A stretch of 64,000 nucleotides of DNA from Chloropicon primus (taxonomy: Eukaryota; Chlorophyta; Chloropicophyceae; Chloropicales; Chloropicaceae): assembly GCA_023205875.1 (NCBI GenBank), contig CP060757.1, positions 620,001-684,000 on the forward strand, read 5' to 3'. Under the pieces are notes generated by a model that had not been told where the DNA came from, ran no database searches, and was given only the letters and a program-made list of their open reading frames with translations. Below are positions 1 to 9,581 of this stretch, in pieces; the first letter of the stretch is position 1, and each line of letters begins with the position of its first letter. The position numbers were made by a program, and so were the translations under genes.

Positions 1-852
1 GAGATCGACGTGCACGACATGCCGGTCTTGCTTCCGCTGTTCAGAAAGTTCGAGTCCTACCAAAAGTTGTTCGTCGAGGGGTTGGACATGGGGGACTATG
101 ACGAGAGCTGCGGCTCGGCGTTTCGAGACGCTACGAGCCCCAAGCTCGATTTCAACGAGACCTTTTATCGCGAGAAGGAATACCAGCTGCATTACTACAA
201 CATAAACAGAACTGGGGAGCTCGCTTCCCCGGTTTGCGACAGGGAGGCCCCGCTCGGGTGCTGCTTCAATTGCCACTTGCCTCGAGGTGGGTGCTGTCTG
301 TGCGAGTACGACGGAAAAGCGAGGGTGGCAGACCTGCTTGAGGGGCAAAAGCACCTGCAGGTCCGCTCCACGACAGCCAGGGGGTTCAAGCTCGCCCCGG
401 TTTACGGCAAGCCATTGGCCAAGCTCTACGGGAAGCTGATGAGGAAGCTTGGCTGCACAGTCAAGGGGAAAGCATGGAGCAGGCTCCTCGCCGTGAAGAA
501 CTTGTCCTACTTTCCTCCCGGGGGGTTCTTGATGTGGCACACGAACAGGTTCGACAACAACGCCGTCTCGTTTCGCGTGTACCTGTACTCCGTGGACAAG
601 GATGGACTGTCGTACCTCAAGTACGTTCATCGGAAAGACCAGACGTTGAAGAAAATGTTGGACTTCCATGGCGCCGTGCGGATCTTCACCAACACGATGA
701 GGGATGGGCACGGCGAGGAATCTTTCCTTTGGCACACCGCAGCGAGTGAGGGGGCGCACCGCATGTCCGTCGGCTTCGAGATTTACCCCGAGCAGATCGT
801 CTCGATTCTGGATTCCTGCGAGCTGTGCTGGGAGAAATTCTTGAATATCTAA
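1..852 (+). CDS. 2OG-Fe(II) oxygenase-like protein, 5' end outside window
   Basis: The frame is open from base 1 to the TAA at 850-852, so the N-terminus and true start may lie upstream; the first ATG in frame is at 19. The visible ~280 residues include a cysteine cluster (GCCFNCHLPRGGCCLC) and, in the C-terminal half, a pattern like a double-stranded beta-helix oxygenase: PPGGFLMWHTNRFDN gives an H-x-N in place of the usual H-x-D, and SFLWHTAASEGAHRMSVGF gives the distal His followed by the Arg-x-Ser pattern that binds 2-oxoglutarate in this fold. Similar 'GGF..WHTN' proteins occur in phages and algae, from memory. Substrate is unknown. The end lies 28 bases from the convergent downstream gene. 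The family assignment is an inference from motifs and could be wrong; that it is a real coding frame is more secure. Confidence 0.5.
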   Translation, partial: EIDVHDMPVLLPLFRKFESYQKLFVEGLDMGDYDESCGSAFRDATSPKLDFNETFYREKEYQLHYYNINRTGELASPVCDREAPLGCCFNCHLPRGGCCLCEYDGKARVADLLEGQKHLQVRSTTARGFKLAPVYGKPLAKLYGKLMRKLGCTVKGKAWSRLLAVKNLSYFPPGGFLMWHTNRFDNNAVSFRVYLYSVDKDGLSYLKYVHRKDQTLKKMLDFHGAVRIFTNTMRDGHGEESFLWHTAASEGAHRMSVGFEIYPEQIVSILDSCELCWEKFLNI

Positions 853-880
853 ATAAATAAGAAAACAGGCGGTGTTTCAT

Positions 881-2743
881 TCAAAGACTGGCGTTATTGC
901 GTGCGAGGTTCACCACCACCTTTCCCTGAGATCGTCCCGAGTGCAGGTGCTCGACTGCTCCCACAACAGACTCAAGGCCCTCAAAGTTCGTTGGGTCCAT
1001 CGCAACTTTCAGCTGACCCGACTGGTACAAACTGACCAAATTTTGCAAGTGACGAGAAAACCTTTTTGCGTGGTGCAGCAAGAAGAAGCCCTCAACGCTC
1101 CCAGATTTCCAAAGGAGCTTCTCGTTCACGCCCTTGTGCATGCTTGGCTTCCACCCGGTCGTGTAATTCCCCCCGCCGATCTGGCCAATCACCAGAAGTT
1201 TCCCACCTATTGCGAGGTTGTTGACAGCGTTTTCGAACATTTGCCCACCCACGCCGTCGTAGACCAAGTCCACCCCTCGCTTGTACTCCCGCCTGAGAAC
1301 CTTTCCCAGGTCCTCCCTCTGCGGCCCCTTGTACTGCACGATTCGATCGGCTCCCAAGCTCCTCAGAAGATCGGCCTTTTCTGGCGTTCCGCACGTTGCT
1401 ATCACATGCTTGCCCGCGACCTTCGCCAGCTGGACAGCGAATTGGCCGGTTCCACCTGCTGCCGCCGTGACAAGCACGGTCTTCCTCCTCTTCATTCCCG
1501 CAACCTCCAATGCAATGCTTGCGGTCAAGCCACTCGTGAGCAAGGCGACCATTTCTCCAGAGGCCTCCGGTAACCTGATCAGGCGGGAGGCCTTCAGTAT
1601 TCCGTACTCCGAAAAGGCTCCATACTCCAAAGTGGCGACCGGGCTCCCCAACGGAGGAATCGCTGCACCCGCACCCCTTGCGACAACGACGCCAACACAC
1701 TCAAATCCGGCACCGAACGGAAGCATCTTCTCCGCTTTTTTCCCAAAGTACCTCCCCGCGCTGAAGTTGCTGTCGCTCGCATTGACCCCGCAGAAGAGCC
1801 TCCGCACGACAACGTGGCCATCCGGGACAACCTGTGGCATGGGCTCCATCACGATCCTCACCGCATCTCTGAACTGGTCCGAGAGCCTCACGACCTTCAA
1901 GGCGCGAAACGTCTTTGGGAGTCCCGCGATGGGCACGGAATGCTCGCTAGCGGTCGCAACTTCCGAGACCTTCGCCGGCGCAACGTAAGGGCTGAGCCTT
2001 GGCTGCTTCACCGTGAAGAGCCGGGAGCCTGGGGCAATCAGAAGCGCTTGCCCGTGCAGCTTCGGGTCGGCGAGCGCCTGAAGGGTGAGCTCACCGACGG
2101 CGTCAATGCCGATGAGCTTTCCCTTTGTGACCTCCAGGACGTGCCTTTTGAACGCGGCGTCTGCGGCCATGCCCTTGAGGACCATGGGGGTCTCCACATA
2201 CGAGGGGCACAGCGCAAGCACTCGCAGGTTACGCCGCTTGACCTCGCTGTGAGCGGCGAGAGAACGAACAAAGTGCAGGGCTCCGGCCTTGCTCGCGGCG
2301 TAGGCAGGGGCAAAGGGCATGGGGTACACTGCACCGAATGACGCTACCAGAATGATCGAGCCCGATCCTTGCATGGAACGAACCGCAAGGCGTGCTCCCT
2401 CCATCTGAGATTGAAGATTTATCTCGATGATCTCCTTCCACTTCTTGCTATCCGCCAGTGACGCGGTCTCGCCACCGATTCCCGCGTTGCAAATGGCCAC
2501 GTCAAGGCCACCCCACATACGCACGTGCCCCTCGAACACCTGCGCCAGCCTCTCCGCGTCCCGAACGTCACAATCCTCGAATACCGCCTCCCTCGCTCCC
2601 AGCGCCTTGGCTTCCCTCGCTGCCTCCTCCCCAGCCACGCGGTCCAGATCGACCACAGTGATCGCATACCCGGACCGTGCGAGCGCCCTCACGCAACCCT
2701 TCCCTATCCCCTTCCCTCCCCCAGTCACTATCGCGCTCCTCAT
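881..2743 (-). CDS. SDR / prostaglandin reductase-3-like fusion oxidoreductase
   Basis: A 620-residue single-exon protein with two enzyme halves. Residues 1-250 are a classical short-chain dehydrogenase: cofactor motif TGGGKGIG (7-14), NAG (86-88), catalytic Ser135 and YAASK (Tyr148, Lys152), most like 15-hydroxyprostaglandin dehydrogenases. Residues ~275-615 are a zinc-free medium-chain reductase with the nucleotide motif AAAGGTGQFAVQLAK, closely resembling ZADH2/prostaglandin reductase 3. In animals these two activities act in succession on oxylipins: the alcohol is oxidised to an enone and then the double bond is reduced. A single polypeptide doing both in this organism is an inference. 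The start ATG at 2741-2743 begins directly at the SDR beta-strand, so there is no targeting peptide; the C-terminus ends ARNNASL, with no classical peroxisomal tripeptide. Confidence 0.85.
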   Translation of the reverse strand: MRSAIVTGGGKGIGKGCVRALARSGYAITVVDLDRVAGEEAAREAKALGAREAVFEDCDVRDAERLAQVFEGHVRMWGGLDVAICNAGIGGETASLADSKKWKEIIEINLQSQMEGARLAVRSMQGSGSIILVASFGAVYPMPFAPAYAASKAGALHFVRSLAAHSEVKRRNLRVLALCPSYVETPMVLKGMAADAAFKRHVLEVTKGKLIGIDAVGELTLQALADPKLHGQALLIAPGSRLFTVKQPRLSPYVAPAKVSEVATASEHSVPIAGLPKTFRALKVVRLSDQFRDAVRIVMEPMPQVVPDGHVVVRRLFCGVNASDSNFSAGRYFGKKAEKMLPFGAGFECVGVVVARGAGAAIPPLGSPVATLEYGAFSEYGILKASRLIRLPEASGEMVALLTSGLTASIALEVAGMKRRKTVLVTAAAGGTGQFAVQLAKVAGKHVIATCGTPEKADLLRSLGADRIVQYKGPQREDLGKVLRREYKRGVDLVYDGVGGQMFENAVNNLAIGGKLLVIGQIGGGNYTTGWKPSMHKGVNEKLLWKSGSVEGFFLLHHAKRFSRHLQNLVSLYQSGQLKVAMDPTNFEGLESVVGAVEHLHSGRSQGKVVVNLARNNASL

Positions 2744-3002
2744 GACCCTCTCTCTCTCTCTTGGTCCTCCCTGCTGCAGATGTTTCGCTTCTCTTTCGCG
2801 TCCTCAAATCCTCAACCTCGAGGCGTTTGTTTCGACCGAGGGGTCCAACGAAACAGCAGAGGGTGAATCTTCGGGTTTGTCCTTCTGTCCCTCGCCCTCT
2901 CGCCCTCTCGCCCTCCTCCTGCACCAACGTAAAGTGAAGTGAAGTCCAACGCAACTGGGGCGAAGTTCGCCGCTGCAGCAAGTCGATTTGCTGCTGCTGA
3001 TT

Positions 3003-3054
<52 letters not shown>
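2744..3054. promoter_or_regulatory. Divergent intergenic region with GA microsatellite
   Basis: A 311-bp spacer between the divergently transcribed SDR fusion and EMC4 genes, presumably a bidirectional promoter. It contains CT-rich runs next to the left gene and a near-perfect (GA)n tract at about 3006-3052 ending right at the EMC4 ATG. I see no TATA box or other recognisable element. Confidence 0.5.
3006..3052. repeat. (GA)n microsatellite in EMC4 leader
   Basis: About 23 uninterrupted GA dinucleotides immediately before the ATG at 3055, so it is probably transcribed as part of the 5' leader. GA/CT tracts recur in other leaders of this window. Confidence 0.9.
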
Positions 3055-3057
<3 letters not shown>

Positions 3058-3766
3058 ACTGCGCAGACGGGGACGTTGCGTCGATGGCGCTCGAGCGTAG
3101 CGGGAAACGGTGGAGGTGATTCGAGTGCGCTGGTTGCCTCGCCTTTGAGTCCGTCGGGATACAACCACTCGGTGTATCTTCAGGCCCTTCGGGAAGGTAC
3201 GCGGCGTAACCCCAATCGGGAGGGACGAGAAGGAAGGACGAAGGAGGGCTTTCCTTTCTCTTTTGTGTGTTGCTCATTGGACTGACAGGCGTTTTTCTCT
3301 GGTTGCTCGTTCGTCCGTTCGCTTTGCGGGTCTTGGTGTTGGAACAGACGCTAATGGGTCTGGATCGGTTGGAGCGAAGGTGAACGTGGACAAGGACGCC
3401 CTCATGGAGCAGAAGGCTTGGGAGTTTGCCCAGTCCACCGTGAAGCAGGTGGGGATGTACGCGTTTATGATGTACATGAGCGGTGGATCCGTGCATATCT
3501 TCAGCATCATGATGACTTTCACGGGGCTCTACCAGCCTCTCATGGCGATCTTCAACTCGGGCAAGGCCTTTGAGAAGTTCTCAAAGGGGACGGAGGGAAG
3601 AGTCAGCACGCTGGGGCCAAGAGCGCTTTACTGCCTCATCCAGATGGGTGGCTTGGGGTTCGCCCTGTACAAGCTGGCGAACATCGGACTCCTTCCAACG
3701 CACATAAGCGACTGGGTCTCTGGGGTCCAGGTCCCCGTCAGCAGAGAATACAGCGCGAGGGCCTGA
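3055..3766 (+). CDS. EMC4: ER membrane protein complex subunit 4
   Basis: Two exons, 3055-3196 and 3348-3766, joined across a 151-nt GT-AG intron (phase 1) to give a ~186-residue protein. The join reads QALRED-ANGSGS and restores the EMC4 layout: a cytosolic N-terminus with PLSPSGYN, then the family signature around KQVGMYAFMMYMSGGSVHIF and a second membrane segment with GLGFALYKLANIGLLP. Length matches the family (about 180 residues). EMC4 is part of the ER membrane complex that inserts tail-anchored and multi-pass membrane proteins. The gene is convergent with WDR11, with only ~50 bp between the stop codons, and a TGTAA at 3803-3807 is a candidate polyadenylation element. Confidence 0.9.
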
Positions 3767-3817
3767 ACTGACGAAGAGACTCCTTGTCTTGCTGTTTCGG
3801 TTTGTAATACTACAACA

Positions 3818-6800
3818 TTAATTATCGTTACAAAGCCTCTTGGCCATGACTATCAGGTGCCTCTTTTTCATCGTCCTGAATCTCTCGCTCCCAAGCATGT
3901 GCTCCCTCCCTCGTTCCGTGTACAGACGCTCAATGTAGTCGAACAGGGTCAGAAAGCTGAGGGAGAGCCCCTCCTTATTCAAGATTTCCAGAGTCTCGAC
4001 GTACAAGCCGCAGCTTAGCAGGATCCCAAGGCCTCTCCACAAGTTCTTCTGCGCCTGGATCACGTGAAGAGCCCACCTCTCCAGGGCCTCTTGCCTCTGG
4101 TCTCCTTCCAAGTACGAAGCGGTCATCGTCGCAGCATGCTCCCACATGCCGACATCCTGGAGCTGGATGACGGCGTCCAGGTTTCTGCCGATAAGCCCAA
4201 GCATCACGATCGAGCTCAGTATGTCTCCCTTGCCAGCGCAGTGGGCAGAAAGGACCTTGGAGGCTTTCTCCTGCAAGCTGTTGGCAGACCCTTGGGATGG
4301 GCTGAAGCTCTCCGCGCCCGTCATCTCGGCGGGGGACGTAAGGCGGAAGGATGCAAGACCCAAGGCTCGCAGGGCATCCTTGTAAAAGGACGAGGAGTCA
4401 TCCGGCGAAGCAGCGAGGAGGAAGGCAATCGCAGATTCTCTGTCTCCCAGGACAAAGTACTCGAGGACCCGCCTCTCCCGCTTGGTCGCGTTCAGCGGCC
4501 CCGTATAAGACTCGTGCCAGTATATGCTCTTTGCTGCCTTTGCCTTCTGCTTGGCTGCGTCCCACAAGCACCCGACCCCTCCATAGTTGCCCTCCATGAC
4601 ATTGTTCAAAGTATCTGCAAGCTTGGCCCAGAAATCAAACTCTTCCGAGGTCCTGCCAAAGTTGCTCGAAAGGAGCTTCATGCAATCCAGGGAACCCAAG
4701 GAAGCAGAGGCGAGGCTGGAGCTGTAATGGTCTATCAGAGCGCTGATGCCATTCTGTCCACCTGTCAACTCGGCAAGACACTTTCTATACGATTCGTGCG
4801 CTTGCTGCATCTCCACATCGGTCAGTTCAAGACCCTCCGCCATGCTTCGGAACTCGCTGGAGTACTGCTGGTCCAAAAGCGCGCCTCCCCCCGATTTTGT
4901 GAGTGGCAGGGATTTCTGCATGTACATCGCCAGCCTATCAGGCATCTTCGGATCGAGCAAGATGTTCTTTATGGTTATCTTGCTGGCCAACCCCGCCTGA
5001 TCAGAATAAATAAAGACGCCATCCCTCGTGCATGTTACATACTGCCGGCCAAGGCAATTTTTCGACCAAATGATGTCCAGAACCTCGGTCCCCGGCGTGT
5101 TGCCCTCCACCCTCACGATCTTAAGCGGCATGTGGTCCACGTTAATCCTGTGGAACATGTTCTTGGCAGACAGGACCAAAAAGTCGCTGGAAATCAAGCA
5201 AGGATCCGAAATAATCTTTCTCACGGAGCCCTCCCAGTTTGCCAGCTTGTAGACACCGAACTGGTCTTTGGATTGGCTCCACACCTTCACCTCCCCGGAG
5301 CTTGTTCCGACAATCAGGTTTTGCTCATTGCAGGCGAGGGCCGAAACAAATTCCCCAGGAGACGCGTCAATCACGGGAAAGTTCGGCTTGATGTCCCTCA
5401 GCTTCTTGGTCTGGCCCGAGACCTCAACGGCACCAAGGCTTCTGTCCGGAAGGGCAAAGAGAAGGATCTCCTTCCCTTGGTTTGAGTTGGTCTCGGCCTG
5501 GGAACCGGACCTGGATCTTGCGTTGCGGTTCTCTGCGCTGGACATCAGGCCCCCGAGGCTGGTGTTCAGCCCCGCCGTGCTGCCATCTAGCGTCGTGGCC
5601 CTCTCCCTACTGAGGAAGAAGGGGGGAATGTCTTGAACGAATTCGATGCACGTGAATGGCAGGTTCATCACCCTGATCCTGGAACAGGCCAGGCTCGGCC
5701 TCTCGAGCCTCCAGATTTCCGTTATGCCGTTCTTAAAGATGAGCAGAAAGTGGTTTCCACTTTTGGATGTCCGAACGCCTCTCAAGGCGGACGGGTCGTT
5801 CCCAGCGCCGCCTCTTACCACCCTCTTCTTCCCCGACGCGGTATCAAGGACCACGAGATGGTTCTTAAAAGCATTCTCGGAAACGTTTTCGACCGCAAAG
5901 GACAGGACCAAGTTCCCTCTCAACCATTTCACCCCGAGAAGAGCGCTTCCGTGAACCCTGAAGGACCTCGCTATTTGCCCGCTCAGGAGATCCACGACTT
6001 CGAGGGTGCCAATGTTGCTGCCGAGGGCAACCTGGTTCGAGTCTCCGTTCTCGCCTGGCGGCTGCAGAGCAAAGGCCGTGCACTGCTGCGGCAAAAGCCT
6101 GAGCATGCTCTCCAACCTAATTTCCTCCAGGCTGCCAAAGTCCCTGGCGCTGAAGAGGTGCAGGTACCCACCCGCTTCCTCGTTGGCCGTGGTCACCAAG
6201 AGCTGAATCTTGTCCCCGAACTCGCTGTCGTGGATCTTCTTGTCAGCGAAGACCTGCACCATCTTGTTCCTCGGGTAAAAGCCGTCAAAGGACACTGTGG
6301 GGACGAGGTGCAGCAAAGTGTACACGCTCTTCGATTCGTTGCATTCCCACGCCGAGACGCTGCCGTCCCGGTGGGAGCACAAGATGTGCTGACCCTGGAA
6401 GTTCACCGCCAGGATGTCCTGGAAGGCGCTGTACTTCCTCGGCAAAACCGCCGACCCGATCGGAATCCCGTAGTCGATGTCGAAGGCGATCAGGGTGTGC
6501 TCCAGCACGATGTGGAGCAGGTTTTCCATCATGCCAAACTGGCACCTCATGAACTTGCTGTCGGAAGCAGAGATCTGGTACTCGACCAGCTGGACCTTCT
6601 CCTCCTCGCTCTCGTTGACGAACATGACGTACACGAGGCCCTGATCGTTCGTCACGCAGAGGCACGTATAGTCCAAGTGGCACCGCACCATGTGGGTGAG
6701 CTCCTGCTTGGGGTTCAGGCAGGACTGCCACACCGGCTGCCCCTTGAGGTAGTCCCAGATGACGACCTCGCTCTTCTCGTACAGGGCGACGAGGAGCCTG

Positions 6801-7258
6801 GAGTCCGTGCCGCTCCAGCAGATGCTCCTGACGGAGCTCCCCCCCTGGCTGTCCCTCGGGGACGTCTCCTGCCTATGCCCCGCCCTGTTGTGGGGGTTCA
6901 GCACGTTCAGCATCTGACCCTCGTGGAGTATCCACGTCACCAGGGTGCCGTGGGTGTCCCCGCTCGCGACCACCACCTTCCTCGCCTGGCTGTTGTCCCC
7001 CCCCAGCTTCGATTGGGTGCACGACACGAAGGTTATCGTGGCCTGCGGCGGGTGTCCACCGGAGAGGCAGTTGGCCACTTTCATGCTCTGCCGCTCGACC
7101 ACGTACAGCGTCGATGCCACTCCGAGAACGCAGAAAGGGCCGAAGCAATCGAAGGCGGACGCATTGTCCGCAACAGGGGTGCTCGGAACCGACCAAAGGG
7201 TCTCCTTCGCCTGCATCGCGACAAAACCCAAAAGCGCCGGCGTCGTCCCCCTACGCAC
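3818..7258 (-). CDS. WDR11: WDR11-family WD-repeat protein
   Basis: A 1146-residue intronless protein with two WD40 propellers (roughly residues 15-400 and 410-740) and a C-terminal alpha-solenoid. The alignment to WDR11 rests on phrases such as SRLLVALYEKSEVVIWD, the 'GDRESAIAFLLAASPDDSSSFYKDAL' type segment near residue 950, and the C-terminal stretch running from HCAGKGDILSSIVMLGLIGRN to the end, which follows the human arrangement closely. In animals WDR11 works at the Golgi/endosome as part of a tethering complex (with FAM91A1) and in ciliary signalling; the role here is inferred. The first Met (7256-7258) is used, but Met15 (codon at 7214-7216) is an equally good start. Confidence 0.85.
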   Translation of the reverse strand: MRRGTTPALLGFVAMQAKETLWSVPSTPVADNASAFDCFGPFCVLGVASTLYVVERQSMKVANCLSGGHPPQATITFVSCTQSKLGGDNSQARKVVVASGDTHGTLVTWILHEGQMLNVLNPHNRAGHRQETSPRDSQGGSSVRSICWSGTDSRLLVALYEKSEVVIWDYLKGQPVWQSCLNPKQELTHMVRCHLDYTCLCVTNDQGLVYVMFVNESEEEKVQLVEYQISASDSKFMRCQFGMMENLLHIVLEHTLIAFDIDYGIPIGSAVLPRKYSAFQDILAVNFQGQHILCSHRDGSVSAWECNESKSVYTLLHLVPTVSFDGFYPRNKMVQVFADKKIHDSEFGDKIQLLVTTANEEAGGYLHLFSARDFGSLEEIRLESMLRLLPQQCTAFALQPPGENGDSNQVALGSNIGTLEVVDLLSGQIARSFRVHGSALLGVKWLRGNLVLSFAVENVSENAFKNHLVVLDTASGKKRVVRGGAGNDPSALRGVRTSKSGNHFLLIFKNGITEIWRLERPSLACSRIRVMNLPFTCIEFVQDIPPFFLSRERATTLDGSTAGLNTSLGGLMSSAENRNARSRSGSQAETNSNQGKEILLFALPDRSLGAVEVSGQTKKLRDIKPNFPVIDASPGEFVSALACNEQNLIVGTSSGEVKVWSQSKDQFGVYKLANWEGSVRKIISDPCLISSDFLVLSAKNMFHRINVDHMPLKIVRVEGNTPGTEVLDIIWSKNCLGRQYVTCTRDGVFIYSDQAGLASKITIKNILLDPKMPDRLAMYMQKSLPLTKSGGGALLDQQYSSEFRSMAEGLELTDVEMQQAHESYRKCLAELTGGQNGISALIDHYSSSLASASLGSLDCMKLLSSNFGRTSEEFDFWAKLADTLNNVMEGNYGGVGCLWDAAKQKAKAAKSIYWHESYTGPLNATKRERRVLEYFVLGDRESAIAFLLAASPDDSSSFYKDALRALGLASFRLTSPAEMTGAESFSPSQGSANSLQEKASKVLSAHCAGKGDILSSIVMLGLIGRNLDAVIQLQDVGMWEHAATMTASYLEGDQRQEALERWALHVIQAQKNLWRGLGILLSCGLYVETLEILNKEGLSLSFLTLFDYIERLYTERGREHMLGSERFRTMKKRHLIVMAKRLCNDN

Positions 7259-8110
7259 TCGTCCTCCTCCCCACTCTCATTCTCCCGCTCCCCCTGTCGG
7301 TCGCTCCGGGCTGGAGGTCAGAGGATCACCCCCAGGTGATGGGCTCGACCTCGCCCTAAAAGGGGTTCCCTCCCTTCTCTATCCGGGAGCGTATCCCGAG
7401 TACAACCGCTCTGCTCCGCGCAAGAGAGGCACCACTCGAAAGATCGTGAGACGCACGACCGTTCTCTCCGAACCACTCGACACTCTCCCCCACCTCGCTC
7501 TCCCTGTCCGCTCTCCAGTGTGATCGCCCCTCTCCTTCCCTCTCTCTCTCTCCCCTCTCTCTCTCCTTTCCCCTCCTCTCCCGGGATTTTGAATATTTCC
7601 AATATTTCCAAATTCGCATTTTCATACTTCACATTTGAAGTTCGCGCCGCCGCCGAGAGCGAGGAGGGATAGAGAGAAGAAGAGAACTCAACAAAGAAGC
7701 GAAAGGAGAGAGAGGAAGAGAAGAGGAGGTAAGGAGGGGGACGACGAGAGAGAGAGTGAGAGAGGGAGGGTGAGAGGGGGCGGAGGGGAAGGGCCTTTTG
7801 AGCGCGTGATGATCTCTTTGCTTCCGAAGGGGCGAGGCTCTTTTTTGCGGGAGGGGGGGCGTGAGAAGGGAGGCTGGTTTCCGTTTGCCCTCTCTTGCTG
7901 GTCCGCGTGGAGTCGGGGGTGGGGAGCTTGGGACGCACGCTGGAAGGCTTCGCACTGTCCGCCGCAAGACGACCTGCCCAATCCTCGGAACGCGTTCGAG
8001 GAAGAGTGCGAACGAACGAACAAAGGAACTCTCGGGCTAACGAACGAACGAACTCTTTGCCTTGTCTGTCTTTGCCTTGTCTGTCTTTGCCTTGTCTTGA
8101 CGCAGTCACC
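7259..8110. promoter_or_regulatory. Divergent promoter region between WDR11 and eL29
   Basis: An 852-bp gap. It is strongly strand-asymmetric: pyrimidine-rich on + up to about 7600 and purine-rich (GAGAGAG, GAAGAGAA) from about 7660 to 7900. It ends with a 15-bp tandem repeat just before the eL29 start. Open frames here are low-complexity (Ser/Arg/Pro) and I find none credible as genes. Confidence 0.55.
8055..8098 (+). repeat. 15-bp pyrimidine-rich tandem repeat in eL29 leader
   Basis: Nearly three copies of CTTTGCCTTGTCTGT end about 12 bases before the eL29 ATG. The run is almost purely pyrimidine plus G, and it may act as a translational or core-promoter element of this ribosomal protein gene, but that is speculative. 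Confidence 0.75.
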
Positions 8111-8401
8111 ATGGCCAAGTCCAAGAACCACACAGCTCACAACCAGTCCTACAAGAACCACAGGAACGGTATCAAGAAGCAGAAGAAGCAGAAGTACTCC
8201 AGCACCAAGGGGGTAAGTCACACGCGCGAGTTGCTGCTGGCCACTGGTTTTCGAGGAGGCGAAACACCCGCTCTCGTTCGCGCCAGGTACTGACTCTCTC
8301 CGTCTCTTCCCTCGTTCGCGCCTCGTTCGCGCTCGCAGATGGACCCAAAGTTCCTTAGAAACCAGAGGTACTGCAAGAAGCACAACAAGACGGCCGCGTA
8401 A
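8111..8401 (+). CDS. RPL29: 60S ribosomal protein eL29
   Basis: Two exons, 8111-8212 and 8339-8401, with a 126-nt phase-0 GT-AG intron, encode a 54-residue basic protein. The sequence [20 protein letters not shown] and, after the splice, [17 protein letters not shown] are diagnostic of eL29, a small cytosolic large-subunit protein. The ATG sits in a CACCATGG context. It ends 192 bp before the stop of the convergent CCDC124 gene. Confidence 0.96.
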
Positions 8402-8593
8402 GCGTCGTGTCGTTGTTGCAAACTGCCAGTTCTTCTTATAATTAAGAGAAAAGGGATACGATATGCGATGATGTATTGTTATCTATTTCTAGCTTAGCTA
8501 ATAATATTACCCCTTCCCCTGCGGGCGGAGCACCCGCGGTCGCTCACGACGTCGTTCTCCTTCTTCGGTGGGAGTTCCCTCGCCGCGTCTGGT

Positions 8594-9420
8594 CTACTTT
8601 TGCTGCTGCTGTTGCTGGAGCCTCGCCGCCACGACCGGGTTTCTCGGACTCTTTTTGAACTGCTTCCAGAGCTTGTCCTTGTACTGCTTCAGCGTCAGGC
8701 CCGGCATCGTCTGCTTGATGATCGGGAGCTCCTCCTCCTCAAACGCCAAGTACGCTGCCCTCAACCTTTTTTCGGGGTGGGGGTCAATGACTGCCTGGTC
8801 GGCGAGCCCAGCGGACTGCAAGCCAGAGATCGCCTGCTCCACAGACTTGGCCTGGATGACGTCGGTCTCGTGGTTCATGTTCGGTCTGGACACCATGGCG
8901 TCGTACTCCTCTTCCGTCACCGTCCTGTCCCTCACTTTCCTGGTTTCCTGCTCTATCTTCAGCTTGAGCTGCTCCTGGTCCTTTTGCTTTTGCTTCTCCA
9001 ACCTGGCGAGAAAAGCGCCGAGTTTGAGAGGAGGGGGCGAGTCAGTTTCGGCCGAGGGCGCGCACACGCTCAGGGGCGCGAGCGCTCTCGCGCATCTATG
9101 TGCAATAATACTCACTCGAATTTGGTCACTTTCTGTGCAACGGAAGCCTTTTGGGGTTTCTTAGGCTTCGCAAGCTTCGCGTCCTCCTCAGCTACGAGTC
9201 TCCGCGCCTCGTCCTTCTTCCGGGCGGCCTCTCTCTTCTTCGCCTCCTGCTCTTGCTTCCTCTTCTGTGCCTTGGAGACCTGACCGTCTCCCTGCGCTTC
9301 CCAATACGCATCGTCCTTCGCCTTCGCAGCCTTCGCGTTCGCGTTCGCTTTGGCCTCCTTCTTCCTGTTCCGGGCGTCCTCGGCCTTGGAATTGACGCCA
9401 CTCTTCTTCAGCTTCCCCAT
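8594..9420 (-). CDS. CCDC124: CCDC124/Lso2-like ribosome-binding protein
   Basis: Exons 9116-9420 and 9002-8594 (113-nt intron, phase 2) join as KVTKFE-LEKQKQKDQ into a 237-residue, highly charged, coiled-coil protein. The N-terminus (MGKLKKSGVNSKAEDARNRK, DAYWEAQGDGQVSKAQKRK) and the C-terminal HPEKRLRAAYLAFEEEELP block match CCDC124. Family members (yeast Lso2, human CCDC124) occupy the mRNA/tRNA path of idle ribosomes and help restart translation after starvation. It stands tail-to-tail with the eL29 gene. A short glutamine run ends the protein. Confidence 0.9.
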
Positions 9421-9435
9421 CTCTCTCTCTCCCTC

Positions 9436-9436
<1 letters not shown>

Positions 9437-9466
<30 letters not shown>

Positions 9467-9468
9467 GT
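9437..9468. repeat. (GT)n microsatellite
   Basis: A run of TG/GT dinucleotides just upstream of the CCDC124 start codon (leader or promoter of the minus-strand gene). Confidence 0.9.
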
Positions 9469-9581
9469 CCTCGCGGTCCCCCCGACCGACGACGACCCCC
9501 CCGAGCTGTCATCCTCCCATGATCGATCCTCTGCCTTGGTTTGAAGGTGTTTTTGTTACAAAGAAGCTTTACATTAAGTGT

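Noticed and set aside
5633-7339. 568-codon open frame on + opposite WDR11
   Set aside because: Antisense shadow of the WDR11 gene; no recognisable motif, and codon bias follows the minus strand.
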